A stretch of 8,156 nucleotides of DNA from Parachlamydiaceae bacterium (lineage in GTDB: Bacteria > Chlamydiota > Chlamydiia > Chlamydiales > Parachlamydiaceae). Each line of letters begins with the position of its first letter. Positions within the stretch are counted from its first letter, which is position 1. The DNA lies in assembly GCA_013815395.1 (NCBI GenBank), contig JACDGH010000109.1, positions 1 to 8,156 of the forward strand, read 5' to 3'. A program made the position numbers and the translations under genes. Positions 1 through 5,891 of the stretch are shown piece after piece. The notes below the pieces were generated by a model. The model ran no database searches, was not told the origin of the DNA, and worked only from the letters and a program-made list of their open reading frames with translations.

Positions 1-15
1 TGTATAATCTTTCAT
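1..15 (-). CDS. 5' end of a minus-strand gene running off the left edge
   Basis: The complement of 13-15 is an ATG, followed by codons reading M-K-D-Y-T up to the window edge. Seven bases upstream on the same strand is an AGGAG ribosome binding site (complement of 23-27). A consensus Shine-Dalgarno at normal spacing before ATG-AAA makes a real translation start likely, although only five codons are visible. The product cannot be named. The gene would be transcribed leftward, away from the tandem repeat at 103-311, which therefore lies in its upstream region. Confidence 0.5.
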
Positions 16-22
16 GGGAGCT

Positions 23-27
23 CTCCT
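23..27 (-). promoter_or_regulatory. Ribosome binding site for the left-edge gene
   Basis: On the minus strand the sequence is AGGAG, seven bases before an ATG whose first base is at position 15. This site is the main reason for calling a gene start here. Confidence 0.5.
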
Positions 28-187
28 GGTTGTTGGGTTATGACAAACAACAACTTAAAGGGTGAGCTCTCTTTCTTCAATCACCTCTCTAACTCCATAG
101 TAACTCCAAACGCGTTGCGTCGAAAAATATTGTTAACCTTCCAAGTCCTTTTGAAGCAAACAACTTTTACTACGCAAAGCGTTTGGC

Positions 188-209
188 GTGCGCAGCAGGA
201 GCTGCGCAC
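188..209. repeat. GC-rich hairpin ending repeat unit 1
   Basis: A perfect 9-bp stem, GTGCGCAGC (188-196) with GCTGCGCAC (201-209), closes a four-base loop AGGA. Base composition is far above that of the surrounding AT-rich DNA. It marks the junction between the two tandem repeat units. Confidence 0.8.
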
Positions 210-291
210 TCCAACGCGTTGCAGCGAAAAATATTGTTAACCTTCCAAGTCCTTTTGAAGCAAACAACTTTTACTACGCAACGCGTTTGGA

Positions 292-311
292 GTGCGCAGC
301 TCCCGCTGCGC
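292..311. repeat. GC-rich hairpin ending repeat unit 2
   Basis: GCGCAGC (294-300) pairs with GCTGCGC (305-311) around the loop TCCC. It is almost the reverse complement of the unit 1 hairpin, whose loop AGGA reads TCCT on the other strand. It is followed by CTTTGTTTTT, so it looks like a rho-independent terminator on the plus strand, but no plus-strand gene ends here. Confidence 0.7.
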
Positions 312-567
312 TTTGTTTTTAAGATTGTTTTTTTGGTATATGGGAAGAGGGGAATAGGCTTAATTTTTGAAAAAGAGGTTTCTAGCAACTTGAATCTAAT
401 TATCTATTTTTCGATATTTACTATCAGCCGCTGGGGAATATAATTATTGAATTTTGCTAACGACCTCTAATATTACTTGAAGAATTTGAAGGGGATTCAT
501 TTAATATTTATATCCTTAAGATCTGATTTGTGCATTAGTTGCAAGTCGGTAGCTTGAAAATTGAACA
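312..567. other. Intergenic stretch, no gene seen
   Basis: This AT-rich stretch lies between the palindromic repeat and the candidate terminator of the minus-strand gene at 631-1440. I see no open frame with a plausible start and ribosome binding site, no RNA gene, and no strong promoter on either strand. Confidence 0.5.
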
Positions 568-609
568 ATCTTCAGTTTCATTGGGCACAAATTAAGATTA
601 ACTGAAGAT
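568..609 (-). terminator. Inverted repeat just past the 269-residue gene, possible terminator
   Basis: A perfect 10-bp inverted repeat, ATCTTCAGTT (568-577) and AACTGAAGAT (600-609), has a 22-base loop. It lies 21 bases beyond the stop codon of the minus-strand gene ending at 631, a typical terminator position. In the minus direction the tail is TGTTCAATTTTC, which is not a clean U run, and the stem is AT-rich with a long loop. It would be a weak intrinsic terminator, or an mRNA 3' end protecting structure. Confidence 0.35.
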
Positions 610-630
610 CAACATTTCTCGTTTCATTTT

Positions 631-1440
631 TTACGAAAGAAAAGGACTATACTCAGTTTTTATTTCTTCGGTTTCTTGTTGATGGGGAGGAGAATACAAA
701 GGCCTACAGTCTCTCTCTATTGCACGACATGCTATTTGTGTAAGTTTTCGTTTATTCTCACCTATTGTAGCTGTTAGTGAAAGGTAATCTATAACTAAGG
801 ATTTGACTAATTCATTATTTGAAGTTAAGTAATCAATGGATTGCTCTGATATGCCTTTGATAATAATATCTAAATCCTGTTCTGTTAATTTTTTGTTATG
901 AATTCCACTATTTAGTGATTTTGCTAGACTTTCTAAATCTTTCTTAAAAGCTGAATTTGCTGAATTATGATTTAATATTTCTTGAAAATCACATTCATCT
1001 TGAATTACCCATTCAGGTGTAGAACCCTCGTATAAGTTAGTTAAAAATTCATGAATTTTTTTAGGGTGATGAGACCCTATTTCAGGAATACTAAGCTCAG
1101 CTTGCATGAATAGAGAAGGTATTACAAGCTCTCTAATTTTAGAATGAAAGGGGGATTTAGATTGACAGCAGCAACGAGATTTCAAGGGGTACATTCCTTT
1201 TATAAAATCGCTCTTCATCATTTTCTGTAATCTACCTTTTACGGTATTCTGAGTCTTTATATCCTTACAAAATCTTTCTCGATTCTCTAATTCAATTCCT
1301 TTCATTGTGAAAAAATTAGTTTTAATCATTTTAGATGTAGAGTCGAGCTTTTGATCATCAGGCTGATATAATAATGTTAACACTGGGCCTATAATTCCAT
1401 TCACATCAAATTTTACATATGCTGCATTTATGCTCGTCAT
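631..1440 (-). CDS. Hypothetical 269-residue soluble protein
   Basis: I do not recognise this protein. The ATG at 1440 is preferred because GGGAG lies five bases upstream (complement of 1446-1450). The frame stays open 16 codons further to a TTG at 1488, but that start has no good ribosome binding site. The product is 269 residues with no signal peptide or membrane segment. It has a run of three cysteines at residues 90-92 (KSRCCCQSK), a predicted helical C-terminal half (about 160-240) and a polar tail rich in Glu and Pro. Codon use is AT-rich like its neighbours. It is transcribed toward the left edge, ending near a possible terminator at 568-609. The glf remnant upstream lies on the same strand. 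A secreted host-interaction protein is possible but only a guess. Confidence 0.75.
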   Translation of the reverse strand: MTSINAAYVKFDVNGIIGPVLTLLYQPDDQKLDSTSKMIKTNFFTMKGIELENRERFCKDIKTQNTVKGRLQKMMKSDFIKGMYPLKSRCCCQSKSPFHSKIRELVIPSLFMQAELSIPEIGSHHPKKIHEFLTNLYEGSTPEWVIQDECDFQEILNHNSANSAFKKDLESLAKSLNSGIHNKKLTEQDLDIIIKGISEQSIDYLTSNNELVKSLVIDYLSLTATIGENKRKLTQIACRAIERDCRPLYSPPHQQETEEIKTEYSPFLS

Positions 1441-1445
1441 TTTTG

Positions 1446-1450
1446 CTCCC
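1446..1450 (-). promoter_or_regulatory. Ribosome binding site fixing the start at 1440
   Basis: The complement reads GGGAG followed by CAAAA and ATG, a five-base spacing. This decides the start against the TTG 16 codons upstream in the same frame. Confidence 0.6.
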
Positions 1451-1562
1451 GATATTATGCAATTTAATAAGTATTTAGGATTTATCAAATTTGAATATTA
1501 ATCATGTTGTTTAGGCTTTCTTAGAGTTGCCAAATTAAGTTCCATTTAAGTAGATCATGAAA

Positions 1563-2260
1563 TTACTTTAGAGGGCTTATTTTGTCAACTTTGTCTATTG
1601 CAGAGGCAATCACTTGATGCATATCTTAATATTTGAATCAGCATGTCGATTTCCAAAGATCACTTGAGGCGGTTCATGGGATTCATTTTCCTATTTTCTA
1701 TAGATCTCATCGCTCTGATTTGTGTTCACAAGGGTAGTAAGGTGTTTTATTACGATTCCATGCTTCAGAATATTCAGTTGAGATTATAGTGTGATCCAAT
1801 TTTTTCATTTCAAAGTATTTATACTCGGTAATCCGTGTAAAAGGAACATTTCGCCCCGTGTAATTCATAACTGCTGTTCTTTGGAAATCAGGAAGGGGTA
1901 ATATCTTTGTATCAAAATGTAATGACCAGTACTCCAGTTCACCATACTTGTAATCGAAAAATTCGTCAATTTTGCCTGTATAGACAATTTAGTGAGCCAA
2001 GAGATCCCATTCTTTTTTTTCGAAAAAAAATCCGTATTCAAGCGCACATCGATTCTTTTCAATATTTTTGTAGCGATTTTTCAAATTACAAATTCCAATG
2101 ATACACCAGGCCTAATAATGTAGAGTTCGTTAATCACTTCATCCTTAGTTTAATCATCATCATGTAAACTTATAATAAAGTGCACCTGATGTTTGCCAGA
2201 AAGCTTTATATACCAAGTAGAAAGGCAATTTATCAGGTCTATTGCTTGTTGGGAATTTAG
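1563..2260 (-). pseudogene. glf: Decayed UDP-galactopyranose mutase, C-terminal part
   Basis: Translating the minus strand across frames rebuilds the C-terminal 200 or so residues of UDP-galactopyranose mutase, the flavoenzyme that makes UDP-galactofuranose. In order the pieces are LNSQQAIDLI (from 2260), a blurred stretch, KRIDVRLNTDFFS, then IVYTGKIDEFFDYKYG (from 1988), YTGRNVPFTRITEYKYFE, EAWNRNKTPYYP, VIFGNRHAD, and YDMHQVIASAIDKVDK before a TAA at 1563-1565. Known Glf has matching blocks such as YTGPIDxxFDY, PYTRIIEHKHF, EPYYPV, VIFGGRLAEYKYYDMHQVI. The frame is broken at the eight-A run (2013-2020), near 1730 and near 1636, with stops at 1989-1991, 1691-1693 and 1626-1628. The N-terminal FAD-binding half is not recognisable upstream. 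The 3' boundary is firm; the 5' boundary is approximate. It is not functional as it stands. Confidence 0.9.
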
Positions 2261-2388
2261 CTAAGATATCATAACATTTCCCAATTCAATTACACTCAAG
2301 CTGTATCAATAATTTCAGAATTAAGCAAATTGTTCAGAAATTAATGTAAATTTTGAGGCACTTTTTTTTAATCATTTCTGGATATACA
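2261..2388. other. Intergenic, upstream of the first small membrane protein
   Basis: No gene is visible. Faint traces on the minus strand (for example a reading around N-L-x-x-x-L-N) might be further eroded glf sequence, but this is too weak to annotate. Confidence 0.35.
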
Positions 2389-2420
2389 TTGACTAAAACA
2401 CATCAATTTTTTACTATAAT
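2389..2420 (+). promoter_or_regulatory. Candidate promoter of the first small membrane protein gene
   Basis: TTGACT (2389-2394) resembles a -35 element and TATAAT (2415-2420) is a perfect -10. The 20-base gap is longer than the usual 16-18; TACTAT at 2412-2417 would give 17 bases. The TTG(A)CTAAAACA block and the CTAYAAT block recur before the paralogous gene (3079-3106), which supports a real conserved promoter. Confidence 0.6.
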
Positions 2421-2442
2421 TTTTCTATAAATAGGGGGGATA

Positions 2443-2880
2443 ATGATTGGCGAAGTAAAACAAAGCGAATATTCATTAACGTTAACAGGACCAAGCACTA
2501 CAAGAGAGGATTATCCTAGGCAAAGAGTTTTTTCAAAAGGGCGTTGCTGGAAACATCTTACAACTTGTGAATCGATCTTTAAAATTACAGCCGGCACGTA
2601 TGTCATCGCTGCTTCGGCAGGGCTTGCATACATAATTAATGATGCAATGTTTAACCCCGATCCTGAATCCGCTTGGGGCAGGATGAATTACACCTTTGTT
2701 GACTATGGCTTTATGGGGGGCACATCCTTAATACTTGATATTGGATTTATGACCTTTGCTTTTTTGGGTGCTGGAATAATTGGGAAGACTTGTTATGATG
2801 GAATTAAAGAAGGTCGTGTTCAAAGAGGACAAACTCCTCTATTAAATGAAATTGAAGACTCTGACGAGCAGCACGTTTAA
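2443..2880 (+). CDS. Small two-membrane-segment protein, paralogue A
   Basis: The function is unknown and I recognise no family. The 145-residue product has a conserved polar N-terminus with PRQRVFSKGRCWKHLTTCE (residues 25-43). Two predicted membrane segments follow (about 49-69 and 91-114), separated by an acidic, aromatic loop (NPDPESAWGRMNYTFVDYG). The polar C-terminal tail is IKEGRVQRGQTPLLNE plus nine acidic residues. Basic residues flank both segments on the outside of the hairpin, so by the positive-inside rule both ends should face the cytoplasm. The ATG at 2443 follows a six-G ribosome binding site at unusually short spacing. It is about two-thirds identical to the product of 3139-3558. 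The two-helix hairpin recalls bacterial inclusion-membrane proteins, but the loop is longer than typical for those. Confidence 0.85.
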   Translation: MIGEVKQSEYSLTLTGPSTTREDYPRQRVFSKGRCWKHLTTCESIFKITAGTYVIAASAGLAYIINDAMFNPDPESAWGRMNYTFVDYGFMGGTSLILDIGFMTFAFLGAGIIGKTCYDGIKEGRVQRGQTPLLNEIEDSDEQHV

Positions 2881-2988
2881 TTTATATTCTATCCTATGTT
2901 GAAAGTTCCTATTATTTGAAGTTCGAGGAGCTGCTAAGGGCTAACAGAAAATAACCGAAAAGAGATAATCGTCTTGGCGAAGCCTTTT

Positions 2989-3007
2989 GCGTCGGCTCCT
3001 GCCGCGC
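2989..3007. repeat. GC-rich hairpin with TCCT loop between the paralogues
   Basis: GCGTCGGC (2989-2996) pairs with GCCGCGC (3001-3007), with one bulged T and the loop TCCT. It lies about 110 bases past the stop at 2880 in otherwise AT-rich DNA. It resembles the hairpins at 188-209 and 292-311 in stem composition and in its TCCT/TCCC-type loop. It could be a distant member of the same repeat family or a weak terminator, since CCCTTTAATT follows. Confidence 0.45.
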
Positions 3008-3078
3008 CCTTTAATTGAGAGATCACTTTAATTTCTCTAGAACATCGTATAAAGATTCACAAGTTTAAAAAAAATTTA

Positions 3079-3106
3079 TTGCTAAAACATTTTATTTTGC
3101 TACAAT
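3079..3106 (+). promoter_or_regulatory. Candidate promoter of the second small membrane protein gene
   Basis: TTGCTA (3079-3084) and TACAAT (3101-3106) are separated by 16 bases. The sequence around the -35 (TTGCTAAAACA) and the -10 (CTACAAT) matches the upstream region of the paralogue, implying that the duplication included the promoter and that the two genes are transcribed separately. Confidence 0.6.
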
Positions 3107-3138
3107 TGATCTTCTGAATCGCTAAATAAGGGGACACA

Positions 3139-3558
3139 ATGCTTGATGAAGTGAAACGAAAGGAATATTCATTAACAGTAACAGGACCTCACACTCCAAA
3201 TGAGAATAACCCCAGGCAGAGAGTTTTTTCAAAAGGGCGTTGCTGGAAACATCTTACAACATGTGAAGCAATCTCTAATTTAACAATTGGCTCGTTTACT
3301 CTTGCTGCTTCAACAGGGCTTGCGTACATTGTTAATGATTTAATATTTACCACTGACCCTGAATCTTCATGGGGCAAAATGAATCACACACTTATTGACT
3401 ATGGCGCACTTGGAAGCGCATCGGTATTAATAGATATTGGAATCGGAGCCTTCGCATTTATGGGGGCTGGATTAATCGGGAAGACTTGTTACGCTGGGAT
3501 AAAAGAAGGGCGGGTCCAGAGAGGACAAACCCCTCTATTAAATGAGCAACTTACTTGA
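3139..3558 (+). CDS. Small two-membrane-segment protein, paralogue B
   Basis: This 139-residue paralogue of the 2443-2880 product has unknown function. It keeps the PRQRVFSKGRCWKHLTTCE block, a first hydrophobic segment (about 48-69), the loop with DPESSWGKMNHT, a second segment (about 90-114) and the tail IKEGRVQRGQTPLLNE, ending sooner in QLT. Differences concentrate in residues 18-24 and inside the membrane segments, mostly conservative swaps. The cytoplasmic blocks are almost unchanged, suggesting they contact a partner. The start is clear: AAGGGG at 3128-3133 lies five bases before ATG. It has its own promoter (3079-3106). No third copy is seen downstream. Confidence 0.85.
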   Translation: MLDEVKRKEYSLTVTGPHTPNENNPRQRVFSKGRCWKHLTTCEAISNLTIGSFTLAASTGLAYIVNDLIFTTDPESSWGKMNHTLIDYGALGSASVLIDIGIGAFAFMGAGLIGKTCYAGIKEGRVQRGQTPLLNEQLT

Positions 3559-3848
3559 CGATTCGGTCTCTTTTTTCATGTCTCGTTTTCTAATTGCCAA
3601 AAACTTCATTAGTTGTTAGAATATCGCCATGGCAATATTAATTAAAGAAATTCAAAATTTTTTGGGACATGCAAATAGTACAAGTCTTAGACTAAAGTCT
3701 ATAGGCTTCCCTTTATCTTTTTCGAACTCTTTTTTTAAAATGCTTTCCATTTTCATTTTTACTGTCGTCGTCGTGCGCATCGCGCACATATAACTTATCC
3801 CAATTTACATTTTTTTATTTATTCGTAAGGAAAAACAATTCCAAGCGA
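3559..3848. other. Intergenic stretch before brnQ, no gene seen
   Basis: No open frame with a credible start is present. Small structures include a 6-bp palindrome TAGACT-AA-AGTCTA (3688-3701) and a GC-rich mini-hairpin GTGCGC-ATC-GCGCAC (3773-3787) just after three GTC repeats. None can be given a function, and no clean terminator for the gene ending at 3558 was found. Confidence 0.5.
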
Positions 3849-3885
3849 CTGACTTCTATTGTTTTTAAGTCAGATTTTGTAAAAT
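3849..3885 (+). promoter_or_regulatory. Candidate brnQ promoter with overlapping inverted repeat
   Basis: TAAAAT (3880-3885) is a plausible -10, with TTGTTT (3859-3864) as a poor -35 at a 15-base spacing. A perfect 7-bp inverted repeat, CTGACTT (3849-3855) and AAGTCAG (3867-3873), overlaps it and could be a repressor site or a leader hairpin. The region ends 26 bases before the brnQ start. This is a guess from position and composition. Confidence 0.3.
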
Positions 3886-3911
3886 TTCAAGTTAGTTATA
3901 AGGGATTAGTT

Positions 3912-5075
3912 ATGAATAAAATTATAAATTTAAAGGCCATTTCTATTGGACTTGCCATGTTTTCAATGTTTTTTGGCGCAGGAAATATTATTTACCCCCT
4001 TGCTGTAGGTCAATATGCTGGAGATAAAAATATTTATGCTATGCTTGGGCTTATTTTGACAGCAGCTATTATGCCTATTGCAGGTGTAATTGCCATGCTT
4101 TTATTTAATGGCAATTATCGTCAATTTTTCGGCAGATTAGGTCGGATTCCAGGATTTATATTAGCCCTAACAATCATCTCTCTTTTAGGGCCCTTAGGAT
4201 CAACTCCAAGATGTATTGCCTTATCCTATATCACATTAAAAAGTTCTTTTCTCGATATGTCCCTTCCAGTTTTCAGTGCACTTGCATGTAGTATCATCTT
4301 CCTCTTTACCTTGAAGAAAAAGCACATTTTAGCTCTTCTGGCATGGGTTTTAACTCCTATATTACTCATTTCTTTGATCATCATTGTCATTATTGGATTA
4401 ATAACGGCTCCAGAAGCCCATAGTGTTGATAGTAGCAATCTAAAAATATTCTTTCATGGTTTAAAAGAAGGATACAATACGATGGATCTACTAGCTGCAT
4501 TTTTCTTTTCCTCTACCATTATTAATATTCTCAAGGCAGGTATTTCTAAAAGCGAAGCAACAAAGGAAAATTATCTCAATACAGCCTTCCAGGCAAGTGT
4601 GATTGCAGTTTGCTTGCTTGCAGCTATTTATGTAGGCTTTAGTTATATAGCCTCTTTTCATGGGAGCGATCTTCTTATTAATGGAAAAGAGGAATTGCTT
4701 GCAGCAATTACCATGAAAATTGCAGGGCCATATGCAGGAATTCTCGTTTGCTTAGCAATCGCACTAGCCTGTTTAACAACTGCAATTGCATTGATTTCGG
4801 CATTTACAGATTTTATACAAAGAGAAGTTTTTGAAGAAAAAGTAAGTTATGAATTCACCTTAATTGGCGCTTTGCTGGTTACATTTTTTGTATCAACATT
4901 TGAATTCACGGGTATATCGGCATTTCTTTGGCCTATTTTGCAAATTTGCTACCCTGCACTGATTGTATTAACCTTTTTGAACATTGCCCATCGAGTAACT
5001 GGTCTTAAAATACTAAAATTGCCAGTTTTATTGAGCTTTGCCTGCTCTGTAATTATTTACTTAGCTCATACCTAA
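3912..5075 (+). CDS. brnQ: Branched-chain amino acid carrier, LIVCS/BrnQ family
   Basis: An inner-membrane symporter for leucine, isoleucine and valine, driven by a cation gradient in characterised members of the family. The 387-residue product is hydrophobic throughout, consistent with about 12 membrane helices, and somewhat shorter than the roughly 440 residues of enterobacterial BrnQ. Diagnostic motifs are FSMFFGAGNIIYPL near the N-terminus (residues 17-30), GPLGSTPRC (93-101) and GYNTMDLLAAFFFSS (187-201). The start is supported by AAGGGA ending six bases before ATG. The gene stands alone, with long gaps on both sides and an inverted repeat 32 bases past the stop. For a host-dependent bacterium it would supply branched-chain amino acids taken from the host cytosol. 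The family call is firm; exact substrate preference cannot be read from sequence. Confidence 0.95.
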   Translation: MNKIINLKAISIGLAMFSMFFGAGNIIYPLAVGQYAGDKNIYAMLGLILTAAIMPIAGVIAMLLFNGNYRQFFGRLGRIPGFILALTIISLLGPLGSTPRCIALSYITLKSSFLDMSLPVFSALACSIIFLFTLKKKHILALLAWVLTPILLISLIIIVIIGLITAPEAHSVDSSNLKIFFHGLKEGYNTMDLLAAFFFSSTIINILKAGISKSEATKENYLNTAFQASVIAVCLLAAIYVGFSYIASFHGSDLLINGKEELLAAITMKIAGPYAGILVCLAIALACLTTAIALISAFTDFIQREVFEEKVSYEFTLIGALLVTFFVSTFEFTGISAFLWPILQICYPALIVLTFLNIAHRVTGLKILKLPVLLSFACSVIIYLAHT

Positions 5076-5106
5076 CCGGATATTTATATCTCACTGCGAT
5101 TTATAA

Positions 5107-5150
5107 GGTAGAATATTGGGACGGCTTAAAAGGTTTCACGATATTCTACC
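5107..5150 (+). terminator. Inverted repeat after brnQ, possible terminator
   Basis: GGTAGAATAT (5107-5116) and ATATTCTACC (5141-5150) form a perfect 10-bp stem, extendable by a G-U and a G-C pair, with a loop of about 20 bases. It lies 32 bases after the brnQ stop. There is no downstream U run (AATAAATAAT follows), so it may act as an mRNA 3' stabilising structure or a binding site rather than an intrinsic terminator. Confidence 0.35.
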
Positions 5151-5346
5151 AATAAATAATTATGCGCTAATGAATGTATATAAAAGTTCAATTACACTAT
5201 ATTAAGTGATTTAATTACACTCAATTTTTAAAATAAATAAAGTTCTATATAATAATATGTAGATAATTATCGATCAGATTATTTTTGTAGTTTACAAGCA
5301 ATATTTTGGAATCCTATTTCGAAAATCTTGTTAAATATAATAATGA

Positions 5347-5667
5347 ATTGAATTTCTAAAACCAAGTGAAAACCAAGAAAATAACCAAATTGGTCAAAAA
5401 AACATCATTGATTTGTATACAATTGAGAAGCAATACAATGATCAAATTAATAACTATAACCTTGGAGTTGAAAATATATCTCCTGAAATAGACATTACTC
5501 CATATAAGGAATTTATTAATGACATTAGAAAAGAGAAGAAAAAATTAGATGATGATTTAAATGAAATGTTGAATAAATCAACGAGTCAAGGAGATTTAAT
5601 CAAGTCTTGGGATCTATATCTTGTAGGCGTAGAAGGCCTAGCTGCAAAAGTTAGAACAAATTCATAA
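5347..5667 (+). CDS. Small charged ORF without a clear start, possibly a remnant
   Basis: I do not recognise this protein. The frame is open from directly after tandem stops at 5341-5346 to TAA at 5665-5667, about 106 codons. No ATG or GTG occurs at the upstream end. The first usable codon is TTG at 5413, giving 84 residues, but it has no ribosome binding site. The stretch before it (SENQENNQIGQKNIIDLY) already looks protein-like. The product is hydrophilic: KEFINDIRKEKKKLDDDLNE suggests a short coiled coil, followed by LIKSWDLYLVGVEGLAAKV. An ATG at 5343 runs into a stop after one more codon, so a lost start by a one-base change is plausible. It is either a 5'-truncated pseudogene or a gene with a rare start. 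Confidence 0.45.
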   Translation: MEFLKPSENQENNQIGQKNIIDLYTIEKQYNDQINNYNLGVENISPEIDITPYKEFINDIRKEKKKLDDDLNEMLNKSTSQGDLIKSWDLYLVGVEGLAAKVRTNS

Positions 5668-5780
5668 GAGTTATATATTTTGCCAATAACTTCATAGAGG
5701 GAGTTTGGATCCTCTAGTGAAAAGACATCTGCTCAAAAATTTATGCTACGATTCCCTTCATGCCATCTAGAATAGATTTT

Positions 5781-5798
5781 ATTGACAATAGTGTCAAT
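5781..5798. promoter_or_regulatory. Palindrome ATTGACA-ATAG-TGTCAAT
   Basis: A perfect 7-bp inverted repeat with a 4-base loop is followed by five Ts (5798-5802). It is about 115 bases past the stop at 5667 and 94 bases before the gene at 5892. The left arm contains a consensus -35 hexamer TTGACA (5782-5787), but no -10 lies at the right distance. It may be a weak terminator for the upstream ORF or an operator for the downstream gene. Confidence 0.35.
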
Positions 5799-5891
5799 TT
5801 TTCAACTTTTTAATTCAACTTTACTTAAGAGTTCTTTTTGTTTAATCTTTATGATTATTTAGATATTATTTAAATTTTTAATAGGAAATTC

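Larger units (their letters stand above)
103..311. repeat. Two-unit tandem palindromic repeat with 18-bp inverted ends
   Basis: Two tandem units of about 104-105 bp, 103-207 and 208-311, are nearly identical. In each, an inverted arm is followed by a core of about 51 bp (121-171 and 225-275, identical), a second inverted arm, and a GC-rich hairpin. The outermost arms, 103-120 and 276-293, are perfect 18-bp reverse complements. The inner arms (172-189 and about 208-224) carry a few mismatches. The arms contain the palindrome AACGCGTT or close variants. No coding content is convincing and no target-site duplication was seen. It could be a miniature inverted-repeat element, a REP/BIME-like intergenic repeat, or a structured RNA. 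Confidence 0.8.

Noticed and set aside
18..69. Imperfect inverted repeat with GAGCTC ends (18-23 and 64-69) and inner GTTGTTG/CAACAAC (29-35 and 48-54)
   Set aside because: The arms are short and unevenly spaced, and GAGCTC is itself a palindrome; not strong enough to call a feature.
40..443. Open frames on both strands across the palindromic repeat
   Set aside because: They arise from the repeat itself, have repeated internal peptides, and lack ribosome binding sites; read as shadows of a non-coding element.
1865..2101. Short open frames on both strands inside the glf remnant
   Set aside because: The minus-strand frame is partly one of the broken glf frames and then leaves the conserved frame; the plus-strand frame is its shadow.
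2767..2790. Walker A-like pattern GAGIIGKT in both small membrane proteins (residues 109-116 of paralogue A)
   Set aside because: It matches GxxxxGKT by eye, but it lies at the end of a hydrophobic segment, and the proteins are only about 140 residues with no Walker B or nucleotide-binding fold.
5590..5667. Faint resemblance of the tail of the 5347-5667 ORF to type III secretion inner-rod C-termini
   Set aside because: Only a few scattered residues fit and there are no secretion genes nearby; too weak to name.
5782..5814. Consensus -35 TTGACA upstream of the gene at 5892
   Set aside because: The nearest -10-like hexamer (TTTAAT) is 21 bases away, so the spacing is wrong; it is better explained as part of a palindrome.
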